Positions 8,520 through 18,376 are shown, counted from the first letter of the stretch. The stretch is DNA of 64,000 bases from Pseudomonadota bacterium (GCA_029779435.1 JAKPAM010000136.1:19464-83463), one strand, 5' to 3'. Notes: generated by a model not told the origin, from the sequence alone. Numbers and translations are program-made.

Positions 8520-10973
8520 TCAGCCGCCCAGCAGTTCGGCCAGCCGCGCGCCGAGCTGCTCGGGCGAATAAGGCTTTTGCAGCACGCCGGTGCGCGGCAT
8601 GTCGAGCCGGCCCACGTCGATGTAGCCGGTGACGAACAGCACCGGCAGCTCCGGGAGCCTGCCCCTTACCTCGCGGGCCAGTTCCGCGCCATTCATGCCC
8701 GGCATCGCGAAGTCCACGACCATCGCGTCGATGTCCGGCTCGGCGGCAAGGCGTTCCAGGGCCTCGTACCCATTGGCCGCCCCGACGACCTGATAGCCGA
8801 AGTCGACGAGGTGCTCGATCGTCACGTCGCGCACCGCGTCGTCGTCATCGATGACCAGCAGCCGCCGCCGGGCCGCGCGCGCCGGCGACGCGGCCGCGGA
8901 CGCGGGCTCGTCGGCCGGCCGCACGGTGCCGACCAGCCGCGGCAGGTAGACGTTGACGGTCGTCCCCTCTCCGGGCGCCGAATCGATCGTCACTCCCCCG
9001 CCGGACTGCTGGGCGAAGCCATAGACCTGCGCCAACCCCAACCCCGACCCCTTGCCGACTTCCTTGGTCGTGAAGAACGGCTCGAACGCGCGCTCGGCCA
9101 CGTCACGGCTCATCCCGCGCCCCGAGTCGCGCACCGACAGGCACACATAGTCGCCGGGCGCCAGTTCGTCACCGATGCCGGACGTCGCCGTGACCGCCGT
9201 TCCGGGCGGCGCGCCGGCGGCCGTTCCGATCGTGACGTTGACGGTCGCGATCACCAGCGCACCGCCGACCTCGCTGGCATCGCGCGCGTTGATCGCCAGG
9301 TTCAGGATCACCATCTCGATCTGGGTCGGGTCGGCCAGCGCGGGCCATAAGTCCGCCGCCAGCAAAGTCTTCAGCTCGATGCCGGCGCCCAGGCTGCTGC
9401 GCAGCAGATCGAGCATCGACTCGACGATGCCGTTGATCGGCACGGCCTTGGGTGCCAGTTGCTGCTGCCGCGAGAACGTCAGCAACTGCGTGGTCAGCTT
9501 GGCGCCGCGCTGGGCGGCCTGGGTGATGTGGGACAGTCGCTGGCGACCGCGATCACTCAACTGCGGCTGCCGGCGCAGTTCGCGCTCGATGAACGTGACG
9601 TTGCTCAGCACGACGGTCAGCAGGTTGTTGAAGTCGTGCGCGACACCGGCCGTCAACTGCCCGACCGCCTCGAGCCGCTGCATCTTGCGCATCGAGGCCT
9701 CGGCCCGCTCGCGCTGCTCGATCTGGCTCATCAACAGCGCGTTGGCGTTGGCCAGTTCGTCGAGGCGCGCCCGCTCGACCGTGATGTCCCGCACCACGCA
9801 GTACAGCATGTCGTCGGCCATGACCGCCGTCCAGGCCAGCCAGCGCAGGCCGCCATCGGCGGCGCGAATGCGGTTCTCGAACCGCTGGGCCTGGCCCTCG
9901 GCCAGGCATCGCAGCCGCTCGCGCGTCGCCTCGGCATCCTCGTCCGAAAAGAATCGATACAGGCTGCCGGCCTGCAAGGTCTCCAGCGAATACGCGAGCG
10001 TGTCGACCCACGCAGGGTTGAGCGAGATCGGCGTCAGATCGTGCCGCGTCACCGCCAGCATGTCGTGCGACAGCGCCCAGATGCGGTCGCGTTCGCGCGT
10101 GCGCGCGACCACCGTCACCGCCAGCGCCTCGTTGAGCTGCTCGATCGCCTCGCTGGCCGTCAGGCGCTCGGTGACGTCCATCAGAACGCCGACGAACTGC
10201 GTGCAGACACCGAGTTTCCAGAACGCCTTGCCGCGCATGTTGAGCCAGCGCTGCCCGCCATCGGGCAGCACGATCCGGTAGTCGGCATTGCACTCGGACT
10301 GCTCGGGGTCCGACATCGCCTGGTCCACGGCCCGCATCAGCGCCGGGACATCGTCAGGATGCACGCAGCGCTCGAAGCACGTCATCGACAACGGGTCGTC
10401 CGGCGTGCAGCCGAACATCTCGCGGCAGCGTGCGTCCACGACGAGCTCGCCGGTCTGCGGACGGTAGTCCCACAACCCCAGCCTGGCCGCGTCGGCGGCC
10501 AGCCGCATGTTGACCTGGCTGGCGCTGAGCGCGAATTCGGCCAGGCGACGCTGCGTCCGCTCGCGGACCAGATCGAGCGCCCGTTCGATCGATCGCGGCA
10601 GCAGCGCGATCCGCTCCTTCAGGATGAAGTCGGTCGCGCCACGTCGCATCATCGCGACGGCGGTCTCCTCGCCGCTGACGCCCGACACGACGATGACCGG
10701 GATGTCGGGATCGAACTCGCGCGCGACCTCGAGGGCCCGGGAGCCGGAAAAGGCGGGCAGCAGACAGTCGGTCAGGACCAGGTCGATGCGGCGCGAAGCC
10801 AGCACCGCGCGCATCGCGACTTCGTCGTCGACGACGAAGAACTCGGCGGACAGGCCGGCTCGCGTCAGCGCGATCTGCGTCAGGTCGACATCCAGCGCGT
10901 TGTCCTCGACGTGCACGATCGACAGCGATGACAACGCGGGCGGCGAGTGCGCCAACAGGAGCGATTCAGGCAT
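8520..10973 (-). CDS. Hybrid sensor kinase, REC-PAS-PAS-HisKA-HATPase-REC
   Basis: An 817-residue soluble hybrid kinase with no membrane helices. It begins with a receiver domain (about 15-135, acceptor Asp69), followed by two PAS domains (about 175-290 and 310-425). Next come a HisKA domain with His about 446 in GVAHDFNNLL, an HATPase domain with GSGLGLAQVYGF, and a C-terminal receiver with acceptor Asp about 754 in VVDFAMPGMNG. Its ATG lies eight bases inside the end of the upstream phytochrome-like kinase gene, so the two are translationally coupled. The N-terminal receiver is the natural target of that kinase. No DNA-binding output is encoded nearby. Confidence 0.88.
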   Translation of the reverse strand: MPESLLLAHSPPALSSLSIVHVEDNALDVDLTQIALTRAGLSAEFFVVDDEVAMRAVLASRRIDLVLTDCLLPAFSGSRALEVAREFDPDIPVIVVSGVSGEETAVAMMRRGATDFILKERIALLPRSIERALDLVRERTQRRLAEFALSASQVNMRLAADAARLGLWDYRPQTGELVVDARCREMFGCTPDDPLSMTCFERCVHPDDVPALMRAVDQAMSDPEQSECNADYRIVLPDGGQRWLNMRGKAFWKLGVCTQFVGVLMDVTERLTASEAIEQLNEALAVTVVARTRERDRIWALSHDMLAVTRHDLTPISLNPAWVDTLAYSLETLQAGSLYRFFSDEDAEATRERLRCLAEGQAQRFENRIRAADGGLRWLAWTAVMADDMLYCVVRDITVERARLDELANANALLMSQIEQRERAEASMRKMQRLEAVGQLTAGVAHDFNNLLTVVLSNVTFIERELRRQPQLSDRGRQRLSHITQAAQRGAKLTTQLLTFSRQQQLAPKAVPINGIVESMLDLLRSSLGAGIELKTLLAADLWPALADPTQIEMVILNLAINARDASEVGGALVIATVNVTIGTAAGAPPGTAVTATSGIGDELAPGDYVCLSVRDSGRGMSRDVAERAFEPFFTTKEVGKGSGLGLAQVYGFAQQSGGGVTIDSAPGEGTTVNVYLPRLVGTVRPADEPASAAASPARAARRRLLVIDDDDAVRDVTIEHLVDFGYQVVGAANGYEALERLAAEPDIDAMVVDFAMPGMNGAELAREVRGRLPELPVLFVTGYIDVGRLDMPRTGVLQKPYSPEQLGARLAELLGG

Positions 10974-12660
10974 CGGTAGCTTGCTTCGGTGGTTCGGCCC
11001 GCCTGGGCAGGGCGACATAGAAAGTGGCCCCGGCGTCCACCTGGCCCTCGGCCCAGGTCCGGCCGCCATGACGCTCGATCATGCGCCGGACATGGGCCAG
11101 GCCGATGCCCGTCCCGTCGAATTCGGCCGTCCCATGCAGGCGCTGGAACAGGCCGAACAACTTGTCCGCGCTGCGCATGTCGAACCCGGCGCCGTTGTCG
11201 CGCACGAACAGCACGTCATCGGCGCCATCGCGATAAGCGTCGATCTCGATGCGCGCCGACGGACGATGACGCGTGTACTTCAACGCGTTGCCGATCAGGT
11301 TGCGCAGCGCCAGGTGCAGCGACGCCGCATCGGCCCACATCGGCTGCAGTGTTCCGACGCGCCATTCGACACTGCGATCGGCATAGTCCGGACGCAGTTC
11401 ACGCCGTACCGCGGCGACCAGCCCGCGCATGTCGACCCAGGTCGGCGCGATCTCGGCACGGCCGATCCGTGAGAAAGCCAGCAGATCATCGACGAGCCGG
11501 CCGGCGAAACGGGCCGACTCGCGAATGTTGGCGACGAATTGCCGGCCGCGTTCGGTCAACCCGGCGCTCTCGGTATCGGCCAGCAGATCGGCATAGCTGG
11601 CGATGTGGCGCAGCGGCGCGCGCAGGTCGTGCGAGACGCCTGCCGAGTACGACTCGAGCTCCTCGTTGGCCCGCCGCAGCGCCTCGACCGTCGCAGCGGC
11701 TTCGCGCGCCAGGCAGACCTCGATCCGCAACGCCAGCAGGCCGCCCAATCCTTCGCACGCGGCACGCGTGGACGGGCCGACCGGCTTGGGGGCGCGATCG
11801 TGGCACGAAATCCCGCCCCACAGATGGCGGTCGACGACGATCGGGATCGACATCGACGCCCGCATCCCCAGGTCGCGCAACGCCTGCAGCGAGCCCGGCG
11901 GCACGCGGCGCAGCAGCGCGCGGCGCAGGTCCAGCGGCCGGCCGGTGCGCGAATCGACAGGCGGCACCAGCGGCGACGGCTCATCATCGGCGTCGGGAAT
12001 GATCCGCAGACGGTTCGGTACGGACGGCTCGCGTGACGGCGCAGGCACGTCGCCGGACACGAACCGGGCACCCGGGTGGCGCGCATACCCATCGTCGGCC
12101 TGCTCGACGATGACCTGGCCGTAGCCGTCGGCGTCGAAGCGCAAGACCCGAATGCGACCATATCCGGTCAGCCGCTTGATCTCGGATGCCGCCTGCTCGC
12201 ACATCGCCGGAATACCGCCCTCCTCGTGCAGCCGGTCGACGAACGCGCCGGCCATCATCGACATCGAGCCCTCCGCCTCGGCCATCCGCGGCTCCCCGGG
12301 TTCCCACGGCTCGAACTCCGCGATCGCCAACATGCCCTGGTGATGGACGGCCCAGCCGAACACGGCCACCTCGCCATCCGCGCGCCGCATCGCGATGCGG
12401 CCCAGGCGGCGCGGCTCGGCGTACTCACCCGTCACTCCCTCGCCGGCATCGGATGGAGCGTCCAGCAGCGAATCGAACGGCCGCGCCAGCAACGTGGCGG
12501 GCGCGTGGCCGAGCCAGCGCTCGACGCTGGCGCTGGCTTGCGTGATCGTCCGCGTCCCGGTGTCGATGGCGAGCAGAAACCCGTGGGGCTGGATGCCGTC
12601 CGGCCCGTGGATCGGCTCGTCGGCGCGAGGGAAGTCCCCGCGGCCGGACGGATCGATCAT
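10966..12660 (-). CDS. Phytochrome-derived sensor kinase lacking the PHY domain
   Basis: A 564-residue kinase whose N-terminal half is a bacteriophytochrome PAS-GAF module. EPIHGPDGIQPHG matches the PAS start, SGDVPAPSR corresponds to the DIP motif, and LWGGISCHD to the GAF C-H motif. No Cys lies before EPIH, where biliverdin attaches, and the conserved GAF His equivalent to His260 of DrBphP is a Ser (PPGSLQALRDLGM). The PHY domain is absent: the GAF helix runs straight into HisKA (His about 344, SHDLRAPLRH) and HATPase (GTGIGLAHVRRM). It probably senses something other than light, or binds a tetrapyrrole non-covalently. It overlaps the downstream hybrid kinase gene. Confidence 0.85.
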   Translation of the reverse strand: MIDPSGRGDFPRADEPIHGPDGIQPHGFLLAIDTGTRTITQASASVERWLGHAPATLLARPFDSLLDAPSDAGEGVTGEYAEPRRLGRIAMRRADGEVAVFGWAVHHQGMLAIAEFEPWEPGEPRMAEAEGSMSMMAGAFVDRLHEEGGIPAMCEQAASEIKRLTGYGRIRVLRFDADGYGQVIVEQADDGYARHPGARFVSGDVPAPSREPSVPNRLRIIPDADDEPSPLVPPVDSRTGRPLDLRRALLRRVPPGSLQALRDLGMRASMSIPIVVDRHLWGGISCHDRAPKPVGPSTRAACEGLGGLLALRIEVCLAREAAATVEALRRANEELESYSAGVSHDLRAPLRHIASYADLLADTESAGLTERGRQFVANIRESARFAGRLVDDLLAFSRIGRAEIAPTWVDMRGLVAAVRRELRPDYADRSVEWRVGTLQPMWADAASLHLALRNLIGNALKYTRHRPSARIEIDAYRDGADDVLFVRDNGAGFDMRSADKLFGLFQRLHGTAEFDGTGIGLAHVRRMIERHGGRTWAEGQVDAGATFYVALPRRAEPPKQATDA

Positions 12661-12855
12661 GAAGGCTCTCCCGTGCAGTCCGTCGGATGACGCGTCAGGC
12701 GAGCGGACATGGCGACACCCCTCGGCATCAGACGAGACAGCGACGATTATGGGTCAGCGGCCGATGGCTGCCTGTAGGACAAGGCCGCACGCGGCAGGGA
12801 GGGATGCCCATTTTCCGACGAACGCCCCGGGGGGCGGGTGGGACGGGCCGATGGA

Positions 12856-13314
12856 TCAGTCCCCGGGCGCGGCGGCGCGCGCTCGAAAGGCCTCGAGTTG
12901 CTCGAGCAGGCTGCACAGATGCTGCTCGAGCCCGTCGAAATCGACGTCGCCGAGGCCGGCGAACGCCTGTTTGACATAAGCGACATGCATGCCGAACACG
13001 CGCTCGAATTCATGCTGCCCGGCCTCGCTGAGCGCGACGCGGACGCTGCGCCGATCGGCTGCCGACGGCTCGCGTCGGACGAGCCCACGCCGCTCCAGCC
13101 GATCGATGACGCCGCTCAGCGTGCCTTTGGTGATCAGCGTCTTGTCGCCCAGCTCCTTGAACGTCATGCCGGACGTATTGCCCAGCGTGGCGACGATGTC
13201 GAACTGGGCCGGCGTCAGGTCCGTGGTCCGGCGAAGATGCGCGCTCGAAATCCGCTCGAACGACTGGTAGCACTGCGCCAGCAGCCGCACGCTGCGAAGA
13301 AACCGCTCGCCCAT
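12856..13314 (-). CDS. MarR-family transcriptional regulator
   Basis: A 152-residue winged-helix repressor-type protein. The recognition region TFKELGDKTLITKGTLSGVIDRL and the wing RREPSAADRRSVRV are typical of the family, with helical dimerisation segments at both ends. It is the last gene of a minus-strand run: cytochrome b561, two YceI genes, then this regulator. A palindrome at 15308-15321 ahead of that run is a plausible binding site, which would make the operon autoregulated. The 140 bases to its left towards the phytochrome-like kinase hold no gene. Confidence 0.88.
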   Translation of the reverse strand: MGERFLRSVRLLAQCYQSFERISSAHLRRTTDLTPAQFDIVATLGNTSGMTFKELGDKTLITKGTLSGVIDRLERRGLVRREPSAADRRSVRVALSEAGQHEFERVFGMHVAYVKQAFAGLGDVDFDGLEQHLCSLLEQLEAFRARAAAPGD

Positions 13315-13375
13315 CGTCAGCGGCGGGCGGTCATGCGAGCGCCGCAGGTCATCGCCGGTTCATCCACGAGCGCGC

Positions 13376-13942
13376 TCAATCGGCCTTGACGGCCTCGGCC
13401 TGGATCGCCAGCCGGATCTTCGGCGAGAAGGCCGGCACGCCATAGCTCAGGCCGAACTCGCTGCGATCGAACTCGGCGGAGGCGTCGGCGCCGCAGACTT
13501 CGCGCTTGAGCATCGGGTGAGTGATGCATTTGAACGAGCGGATCTTCAGCGGCACCGGCTTGGTCACGCCCAGCATCGTCAGATCGCCGAGCACTTCGAC
13601 CGGCACGTCGCCGTCGAACTTCATCGACTTGCCGACATAAGTGATCGTCGGGAACTTCTCGACGTTGAACATGTCGCCGCTCTTGGCATGCCCGTTGAGC
13701 TTCTCGTTGCCGAAGTCGATGCTGGCCGGATCGATCGTGATGTTGACCGAACCGGTCTTGGCCGCGCGATCGATCGCCACCGTGCCCTTGCTGCTGTTGA
13801 ATTTGCCGCGCCACACCGAGATGCCCAGGTGGTCGGCCTCGAAGCTCGGGTAAGTATGGGTCGGATCGATGTTGTACGTCTGCGCGAACGCCGGCGAACA
13901 GGAGGCGGCGATCAGGCACGCCAAAGCGATGCGTTTCTTCAT
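13376..13942 (-). CDS. YceI-family periplasmic lipocalin-like protein
   Basis: A 188-residue protein with a clear Sec signal peptide cleaved after SPAFA (about residue 20). The mature part is a YceI domain ([18 protein letters not shown] at its start), a beta-barrel family that binds isoprenoid or polyprenyl-type lipids. Two Cys residues near positions 139 and 150 could form a disulfide. It follows a second YceI gene and a cytochrome b561 gene, the usual companions of this family. ATG at 13942. Confidence 0.9.
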   Translation of the reverse strand: MKKRIALACLIAASCSPAFAQTYNIDPTHTYPSFEADHLGISVWRGKFNSSKGTVAIDRAAKTGSVNITIDPASIDFGNEKLNGHAKSGDMFNVEKFPTITYVGKSMKFDGDVPVEVLGDLTMLGVTKPVPLKIRSFKCITHPMLKREVCGADASAEFDRSEFGLSYGVPAFSPKIRLAIQAEAVKAD

Positions 13943-14064
13943 GAGGGTCCCCCCAAAAGACTCCAAGAGAAGCCGGGCGACGATGCCCGGCGGCGGATGG
14001 CCGGCAACGCGCGCGGCGCGCGCGCCCGTTGTCGACCTTCGATCGGTATGTGGCCGGCGGACGA

Positions 14065-14682
14065 TCAGGGTGCCGCGACCACGCGGAACTTGATCGTGAC
14101 CTCGTCGGCGACCATGCTGGTGTCCTTCCATTCCCCTTCGCCGACGTTGAAGCTCAAGCGCTTGATCGGCATGGCGCCCTCGAACACCTGCGCGCCGCCT
14201 TCCTGGCGGACGCCGAGCGCGAAGGCCACGTCCTGCGACGTGCCCTTGATCGTCAGCTTGCCGGACACGTCCAGCTTGCCGCCGGCGCCGGGCCGGATCT
14301 GGCTGGACACGAACGTCGCCTTCGGAAACCGTGCGGCATCGAACCATTCCTTCTTGCGCACCTCGCCGCTGTAGGTGGGATCGCCGAGATCGAGGCTGGC
14401 CACGTCGACCTCGACCCGGGCGCTCGACGCATCGGGCTTGGCCGCGTCATAGACGACCTGCGCGGAGAACGACTTGAACGGCGCGTCGACCGGCACATTC
14501 ATCTGCTTGAACGTCGCGACGACCTGGCTGCGGGCCGGGTCGGCCTTCAGCGCGGTGGCGGCCCAGACGGGCAGCGCGACCAGCGCGGCCACGCCGGCGA
14601 CCGACGCGGCGGCACGAAGGGCGCGCGGCATCGGCGGGAAAACGGAACGGGCGGTGGAACGGACGGGCGATCGATCGGTCAT
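14065..14682 (-). CDS. YceI-family protein, second copy
   Basis: A 205-residue YceI-domain protein with an N-terminal hydrophobic signal segment (about residues 20-42, ending LPVWAATA). It shares the family fold with the downstream copy but diverges clearly in sequence, so the pair is an old duplication rather than a recent repeat. It sits 53 bases after the cytochrome b561 gene, with which such proteins are often co-encoded. The lipid or quinone bound is not evident from sequence. Confidence 0.88.
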   Translation of the reverse strand: MTDRSPVRSTARSVFPPMPRALRAAASVAGVAALVALPVWAATALKADPARSQVVATFKQMNVPVDAPFKSFSAQVVYDAAKPDASSARVEVDVASLDLGDPTYSGEVRKKEWFDAARFPKATFVSSQIRPGAGGKLDVSGKLTIKGTSQDVAFALGVRQEGGAQVFEGAMPIKRLSFNVGEGEWKDTSMVADEVTIKFRVVAAP

Positions 14683-14735
14683 GGGTCGGGTCCTGACGGA
14701 GGGAACGATGGAGAGGTCGGCTCGTCGGCGCGTGG

Positions 14736-15287
14736 TCACGGCAGCATGCGCGCCAGCAACCGGTCGCGATCGATCCACTGATGCTTGATGACCGCGGCCA
14801 GATGCACGACGACCAGCGCGGCCATCGCCATGTTCAGCGCATAGTGGACGCCCTGGAGCGTTTCCTTGAGCTGCGGATCCGGCGCGATCAGCACCGGCAG
14901 CGGCAGCACGCCCAGATACACGACCGGCACCCCGGCGGCCAGGCTGTAGAAATAGCCGGACAGCGGCACCGCGAAGACGAGCCCGTACAACGCCCAGTGC
15001 ACCGCGTGCGCCGCGCCGCGCTGCCACGCCGGCATCGACGCCGGATCCGGCGGCGGGCGATGGCCCAGGCGCCACAGCAGCCTCAGGCAGGCCAGCGCGA
15101 ACACCGTCACGCCCAGCCATTTGTGCCACGAGAAATACTTGAGCTTGGTCGGCGTGATGCCGGGGATGTCGACCATCGTCATGCCGAGCACGAACGCGGC
15201 GACGATCAACAATGCACTCAGCCAGTGCAACGCGATCGCCGTCAACGTATAGCGCGGCACGCCATTCCTCTCGCGCCCTCTCGTCAT
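14736..15287 (-). CDS. Cytochrome b561 family di-heme membrane protein
   Basis: A 183-residue inner-membrane cytochrome b of the CybB type. Four hydrophobic helices are visible with heme-ligand candidates His21 (ALHWLSAL), His55 (SWHKWLG), His93/His97 (AHAVHWAL) and His147/His161 (GVHYALN, VVHLAAV). It probably moves electrons between quinone and a periplasmic partner. It is the first gene of the run through the YceI and MarR genes. The AT-rich stretch just upstream contains the presumed promoter and operator. Confidence 0.9.
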   Translation of the reverse strand: MTRGRERNGVPRYTLTAIALHWLSALLIVAAFVLGMTMVDIPGITPTKLKYFSWHKWLGVTVFALACLRLLWRLGHRPPPDPASMPAWQRGAAHAVHWALYGLVFAVPLSGYFYSLAAGVPVVYLGVLPLPVLIAPDPQLKETLQGVHYALNMAMAALVVVHLAAVIKHQWIDRDRLLARMLP

Positions 15288-15307
15288 GCCGGGTGGCTCT
15301 CCCGAAT

Positions 15308-15321
15308 GTTCTAACTAGAAC
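15308..15321. promoter_or_regulatory. MarR-type palindromic operator
   Basis: GTTCTA and TAGAAC form perfect arms with a 2-base spacer, inside the AT-rich segment 15308-15335 upstream of the cytochrome b561 gene. Size and position suit binding by the MarR protein encoded at the end of that operon. The divergent gene at 15416 could also be affected. Confidence 0.5.
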
Positions 15322-15415
15322 AATATATAACAGAAACTGACGAAGCGTCGATCCTCGCCAGCCCACGCGGAGCGAACCGATAGAATGCCCGCTGGCATGC
15401 GGAGACCCCGATTCG

Positions 15416-16738
15416 ATGGAAATTGCGATTCTGTTTGCGCTGATCCTGCTGAACGGCCTGTTTGCGATGTCGGAAATCGCGCTGGTCACGGCGCGCAAGG
15501 CCCGGCTCCAGAAACAGATGGACGCCGGTGACAGCGCGGCGGCCGCGGCGATCAAGCTCGGCGAAGACCCGACCCGCTTCCTGTCGACGATCCAGATCGG
15601 CATCACGTCGATCGGCGTGCTCAACGGCATCGTCGGCGAGTCCGCGCTCGCACGGCCGCTGGCCGAGCTGCTCGAATCGGCGGGTGTCGTCCAGCCGTAT
15701 TCGGCCTACGTCGCCACCGGACTGGTCGTCATCGTCATCACGTATTTCTCGATCGTCGTCGGCGAACTGGTGCCCAAGCGGCTCGGCCAGACGCATCCGG
15801 AGACGCTGGCCCGGGTCGTCGCCCGCCCCATCGAATGGCTGGCGTTGGCCACCAAGCCGTTCGTGCGGCTGCTGTCGTTCTCGACCCGCGCCACGCTGCG
15901 GCTGCTCGGCGTCAAGGACGGTGCCGCCCAGGTCGTGACCGAGGAAGAGATCCACGAGATGCTGCGCGAAGGGACCAGCGCCGGCGTCATCGAATCCCAT
16001 GAGCACGCGATGCTGCGCAACGTGTTCCGGCTCGACGACCGGCAGATCGGCTCGCTGATGGTGCCGCGCGCCGACGTCGTCTACCTGGACGTCGACGCGC
16101 CGTTCGAGACGCACCTGTCGATCGTCGAGTCGTCGGACCATGCGCGCTTTCCGGTCGTCAAAGGTGGCCTGCACGGCATCCTGGGCGTCATCAATGCACG
16201 GCGCTGGCTGACGTCGATCGTCCATGGCGGCAGCCGCGAGCTGGTCGACCAGCCGATCAGCGATCCGTTGTACGTGCCCGAGACGCTGACCGGCATGGAG
16301 CTGCTGGACAACTTCCGCTCCAGCGACTTGCACATGGCGTTCGTCATCGACGAGTACGGCGAGGTCCAGGGCATCGTGACGCTGCAGGACCTGATCGAGG
16401 CGATCACCGGCGAATTCCTGCCGCGCAATCCCGACACGGCCTGGGCGATCCAGCGCGAGGACGGAAGCTGGCTGCTCGACGGCCACATCCCGGTGCCCGA
16501 GCTGAAGGACCGGCTCGACCTCGACGCGGTGCCCGAGGAAGAGCGCGGCCGCTACCACACCCTTAGCGGCATGCTGATGCTGCTGACCGGCAAGGTGCCG
16601 AAGATCGCCGACTCGGTCCGCTGGGAAGGCTGGCGCTTCGAGATCGTCGACATGGACGGCCGCACGATCGACAAGGTGCTGGCGATCCGCGACGACGAGC
16701 CGGCTGCCGATCCGCCGGACGCGGCCAGCGGCGACTAG
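15416..16738 (+). CDS. CNNM/CorC-type membrane protein (hemolysin family, UPF0053)
   Basis: A 440-residue protein with an N-terminal CNNM transmembrane domain (about 1-190) starting with a hydrophobic helix ILFALILLNGLFAMSEIALV, followed by two CBS domains (about 210-335) and a C-terminal CorC/HlyC domain (about 350-430). Family members are linked to Mg or Co efflux, and some older annotations call them hemolysins without direct evidence. It is transcribed alone, divergently from the cytochrome b561 operon. Confidence 0.88.
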   Translation: MEIAILFALILLNGLFAMSEIALVTARKARLQKQMDAGDSAAAAAIKLGEDPTRFLSTIQIGITSIGVLNGIVGESALARPLAELLESAGVVQPYSAYVATGLVVIVITYFSIVVGELVPKRLGQTHPETLARVVARPIEWLALATKPFVRLLSFSTRATLRLLGVKDGAAQVVTEEEIHEMLREGTSAGVIESHEHAMLRNVFRLDDRQIGSLMVPRADVVYLDVDAPFETHLSIVESSDHARFPVVKGGLHGILGVINARRWLTSIVHGGSRELVDQPISDPLYVPETLTGMELLDNFRSSDLHMAFVIDEYGEVQGIVTLQDLIEAITGEFLPRNPDTAWAIQREDGSWLLDGHIPVPELKDRLDLDAVPEEERGRYHTLSGMLMLLTGKVPKIADSVRWEGWRFEIVDMDGRTIDKVLAIRDDEPAADPPDAASGD

Positions 16739-16792
16739 GGAACCATTGGGTACATTGACGGTCTCGCCCCCCTTGCGTCCCTGGAGCCCGCC

Positions 16793-18376
16793 ATGACGTC
16801 CGCCTCGCTGCCCCGCGTCACCTACACCAACATCCGCGAGGATTTCTCCGGCGTCCATCGGCGGCTCGATGCCGGCATCGCGGCGTTCGAACGCGAGCAC
16901 CTGGGCGAACGGTGGCCGCACTGGATCGACGGCCATCCGCATCACGCGGGCGCCGATCGGCCGATCGACAGCCCGATCGATCGACGGATCCTGCTCGGTG
17001 CCGGCGGCGACGCCGATGCCGCAGCGGTCGGCGCGGCCATCGCCGCGGCACGCCGCGCGCAGGCCGATTGGGCTGTCGGCGGCTGGCAGCGCCGCGTCGC
17101 GATGCTGCGCGCGGTCGCCGACGCGATCGAGGCCAGCAAATGGGAGCTGGGCATCGCGATGATCTTCGAGGTCGGCAAGAGCCGCATCGAGGCGATGGGC
17201 GAGGTCGAGGAAGCGATCGACATGATCCGCTTCTATTGCGACGAGATGCAGGCGAGCGACGGTTTCACGCGGCCGATGCGCCGCGCGTTCGCACACGAGG
17301 CGACGACCGGCACGCTCAGGCCGTACGGCGTGTTCGGCATCATCGCGCCGTTCAACTACCCGGTCGCGTTGTCGATCGGCATGAGCACCGGCGCGCTGCT
17401 CGGCGGCAACACGGTGGTGCTCAAGCCCAGTCCCGGCGCCGGCCTGACGGCGACCTGGCTGGCCCGCGCGTTCACCGCCGGCGGGCTGCCGCCCGGTGTG
17501 TTCAACATCGTGCTCGGCGGCAACGAGACCGGCCGGCTGCTGGCGGCGGCCGATATCGACGGCATCGCGTTCACCGGCTCGCTGGACACCGGCATGGCGC
17601 TGCTGCGCGGCGTCGCCGCGGGATCGCGCATGCGGCCGGTCATCGCCGAGATGGGCGGCAAGAACCCGTGTTACGTGACAGCCAGCGCCGACCTGGATGC
17701 GGCGGCCGAAGGCGTGTTCCGCTCCGCTTATGGGATGCAGGGCCAGAAGTGCTCGGCGTTGTCGCGCGTGTTCGTGCACCACGACGTCGCCGATCCGTTC
17801 ATCGAACGACTGCTCGCGCGCATCGACGCCGTCGCCATCGGCGATCCGCGCGACGTGCGCCATTTCATGGGCCCGCTGATCAACGAGGCGGCATTGTCGC
17901 GCTACCTGAAGGGCCTGGTCGATGCGCGCGAGCGCGGCCGCCTGCTGGCGGGCGATACGCCGTTGCGCGGCGGCACGTTCGACCATGGCCACTATGTGAA
18001 GCCGATGCTGGTGGCCGACCTGCCGGCCGATCACCGGCTGAACCGCGCTGAGCAGTTCCTGCCGCTGCTGACGCTGACGCGCTACGGCGACCTGGACGAC
18101 GCGATCCGCGACGGCAACGCGGTCGAGTTCGGCCTGACGGCCGGCATCTACGCGCGCCGCGAGGCCGAGCTGCAGCGCTTCCTCGATACCGCGCAAGCGG
18201 GCGTGCTGTACGCCAATCGCGCCAGCGGCGCGACGACCGGCGCCTGGCCCGGCATCCAGTCGTTCTGCGGATGGAAGGGCTCGGGCGCCGGCGGCAAGGG
18301 CGGGCTCGGCCATTACTACCTGCCGCAGTTCATGCGCGAGCAGTCATGGACGATCATCAGCGATGACGTCGTTTGA
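16793..18376 (+). CDS. NAD-dependent aldehyde dehydrogenase, pyrroline-5-carboxylate dehydrogenase-like
   Basis: A 527-residue aldehyde dehydrogenase. The catalytic Cys is in GQKCSALSR and the general-base Glu in AEMGGKNPCY; the cofactor motif FTGSLDTG is present. Overall layout resembles L-glutamate gamma-semialdehyde dehydrogenases, but the substrate is not fixed by the sequence. It overlaps the following class III aminotransferase gene by 14 bases. A transaminase/aldehyde dehydrogenase pair usually converts an amino compound to an aldehyde and then to an acid. Confidence 0.85.
   Translation: MTSASLPRVTYTNIREDFSGVHRRLDAGIAAFEREHLGERWPHWIDGHPHHAGADRPIDSPIDRRILLGAGGDADAAAVGAAIAAARRAQADWAVGGWQRRVAMLRAVADAIEASKWELGIAMIFEVGKSRIEAMGEVEEAIDMIRFYCDEMQASDGFTRPMRRAFAHEATTGTLRPYGVFGIIAPFNYPVALSIGMSTGALLGGNTVVLKPSPGAGLTATWLARAFTAGGLPPGVFNIVLGGNETGRLLAAADIDGIAFTGSLDTGMALLRGVAAGSRMRPVIAEMGGKNPCYVTASADLDAAAEGVFRSAYGMQGQKCSALSRVFVHHDVADPFIERLLARIDAVAIGDPRDVRHFMGPLINEAALSRYLKGLVDARERGRLLAGDTPLRGGTFDHGHYVKPMLVADLPADHRLNRAEQFLPLLTLTRYGDLDDAIRDGNAVEFGLTAGIYARREAELQRFLDTAQAGVLYANRASGATTGAWPGIQSFCGWKGSGAGGKGGLGHYYLPQFMREQSWTIISDDVV

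Noticed and set aside
15311..18313. A 1000-codon open frame on the minus strand
   Set aside because: It is the antisense shadow of the CNNM protein and aldehyde dehydrogenase genes; composition is Arg/Ala/Asp/Val biased as expected from GC-rich codons read backwards, with no recognisable domain.
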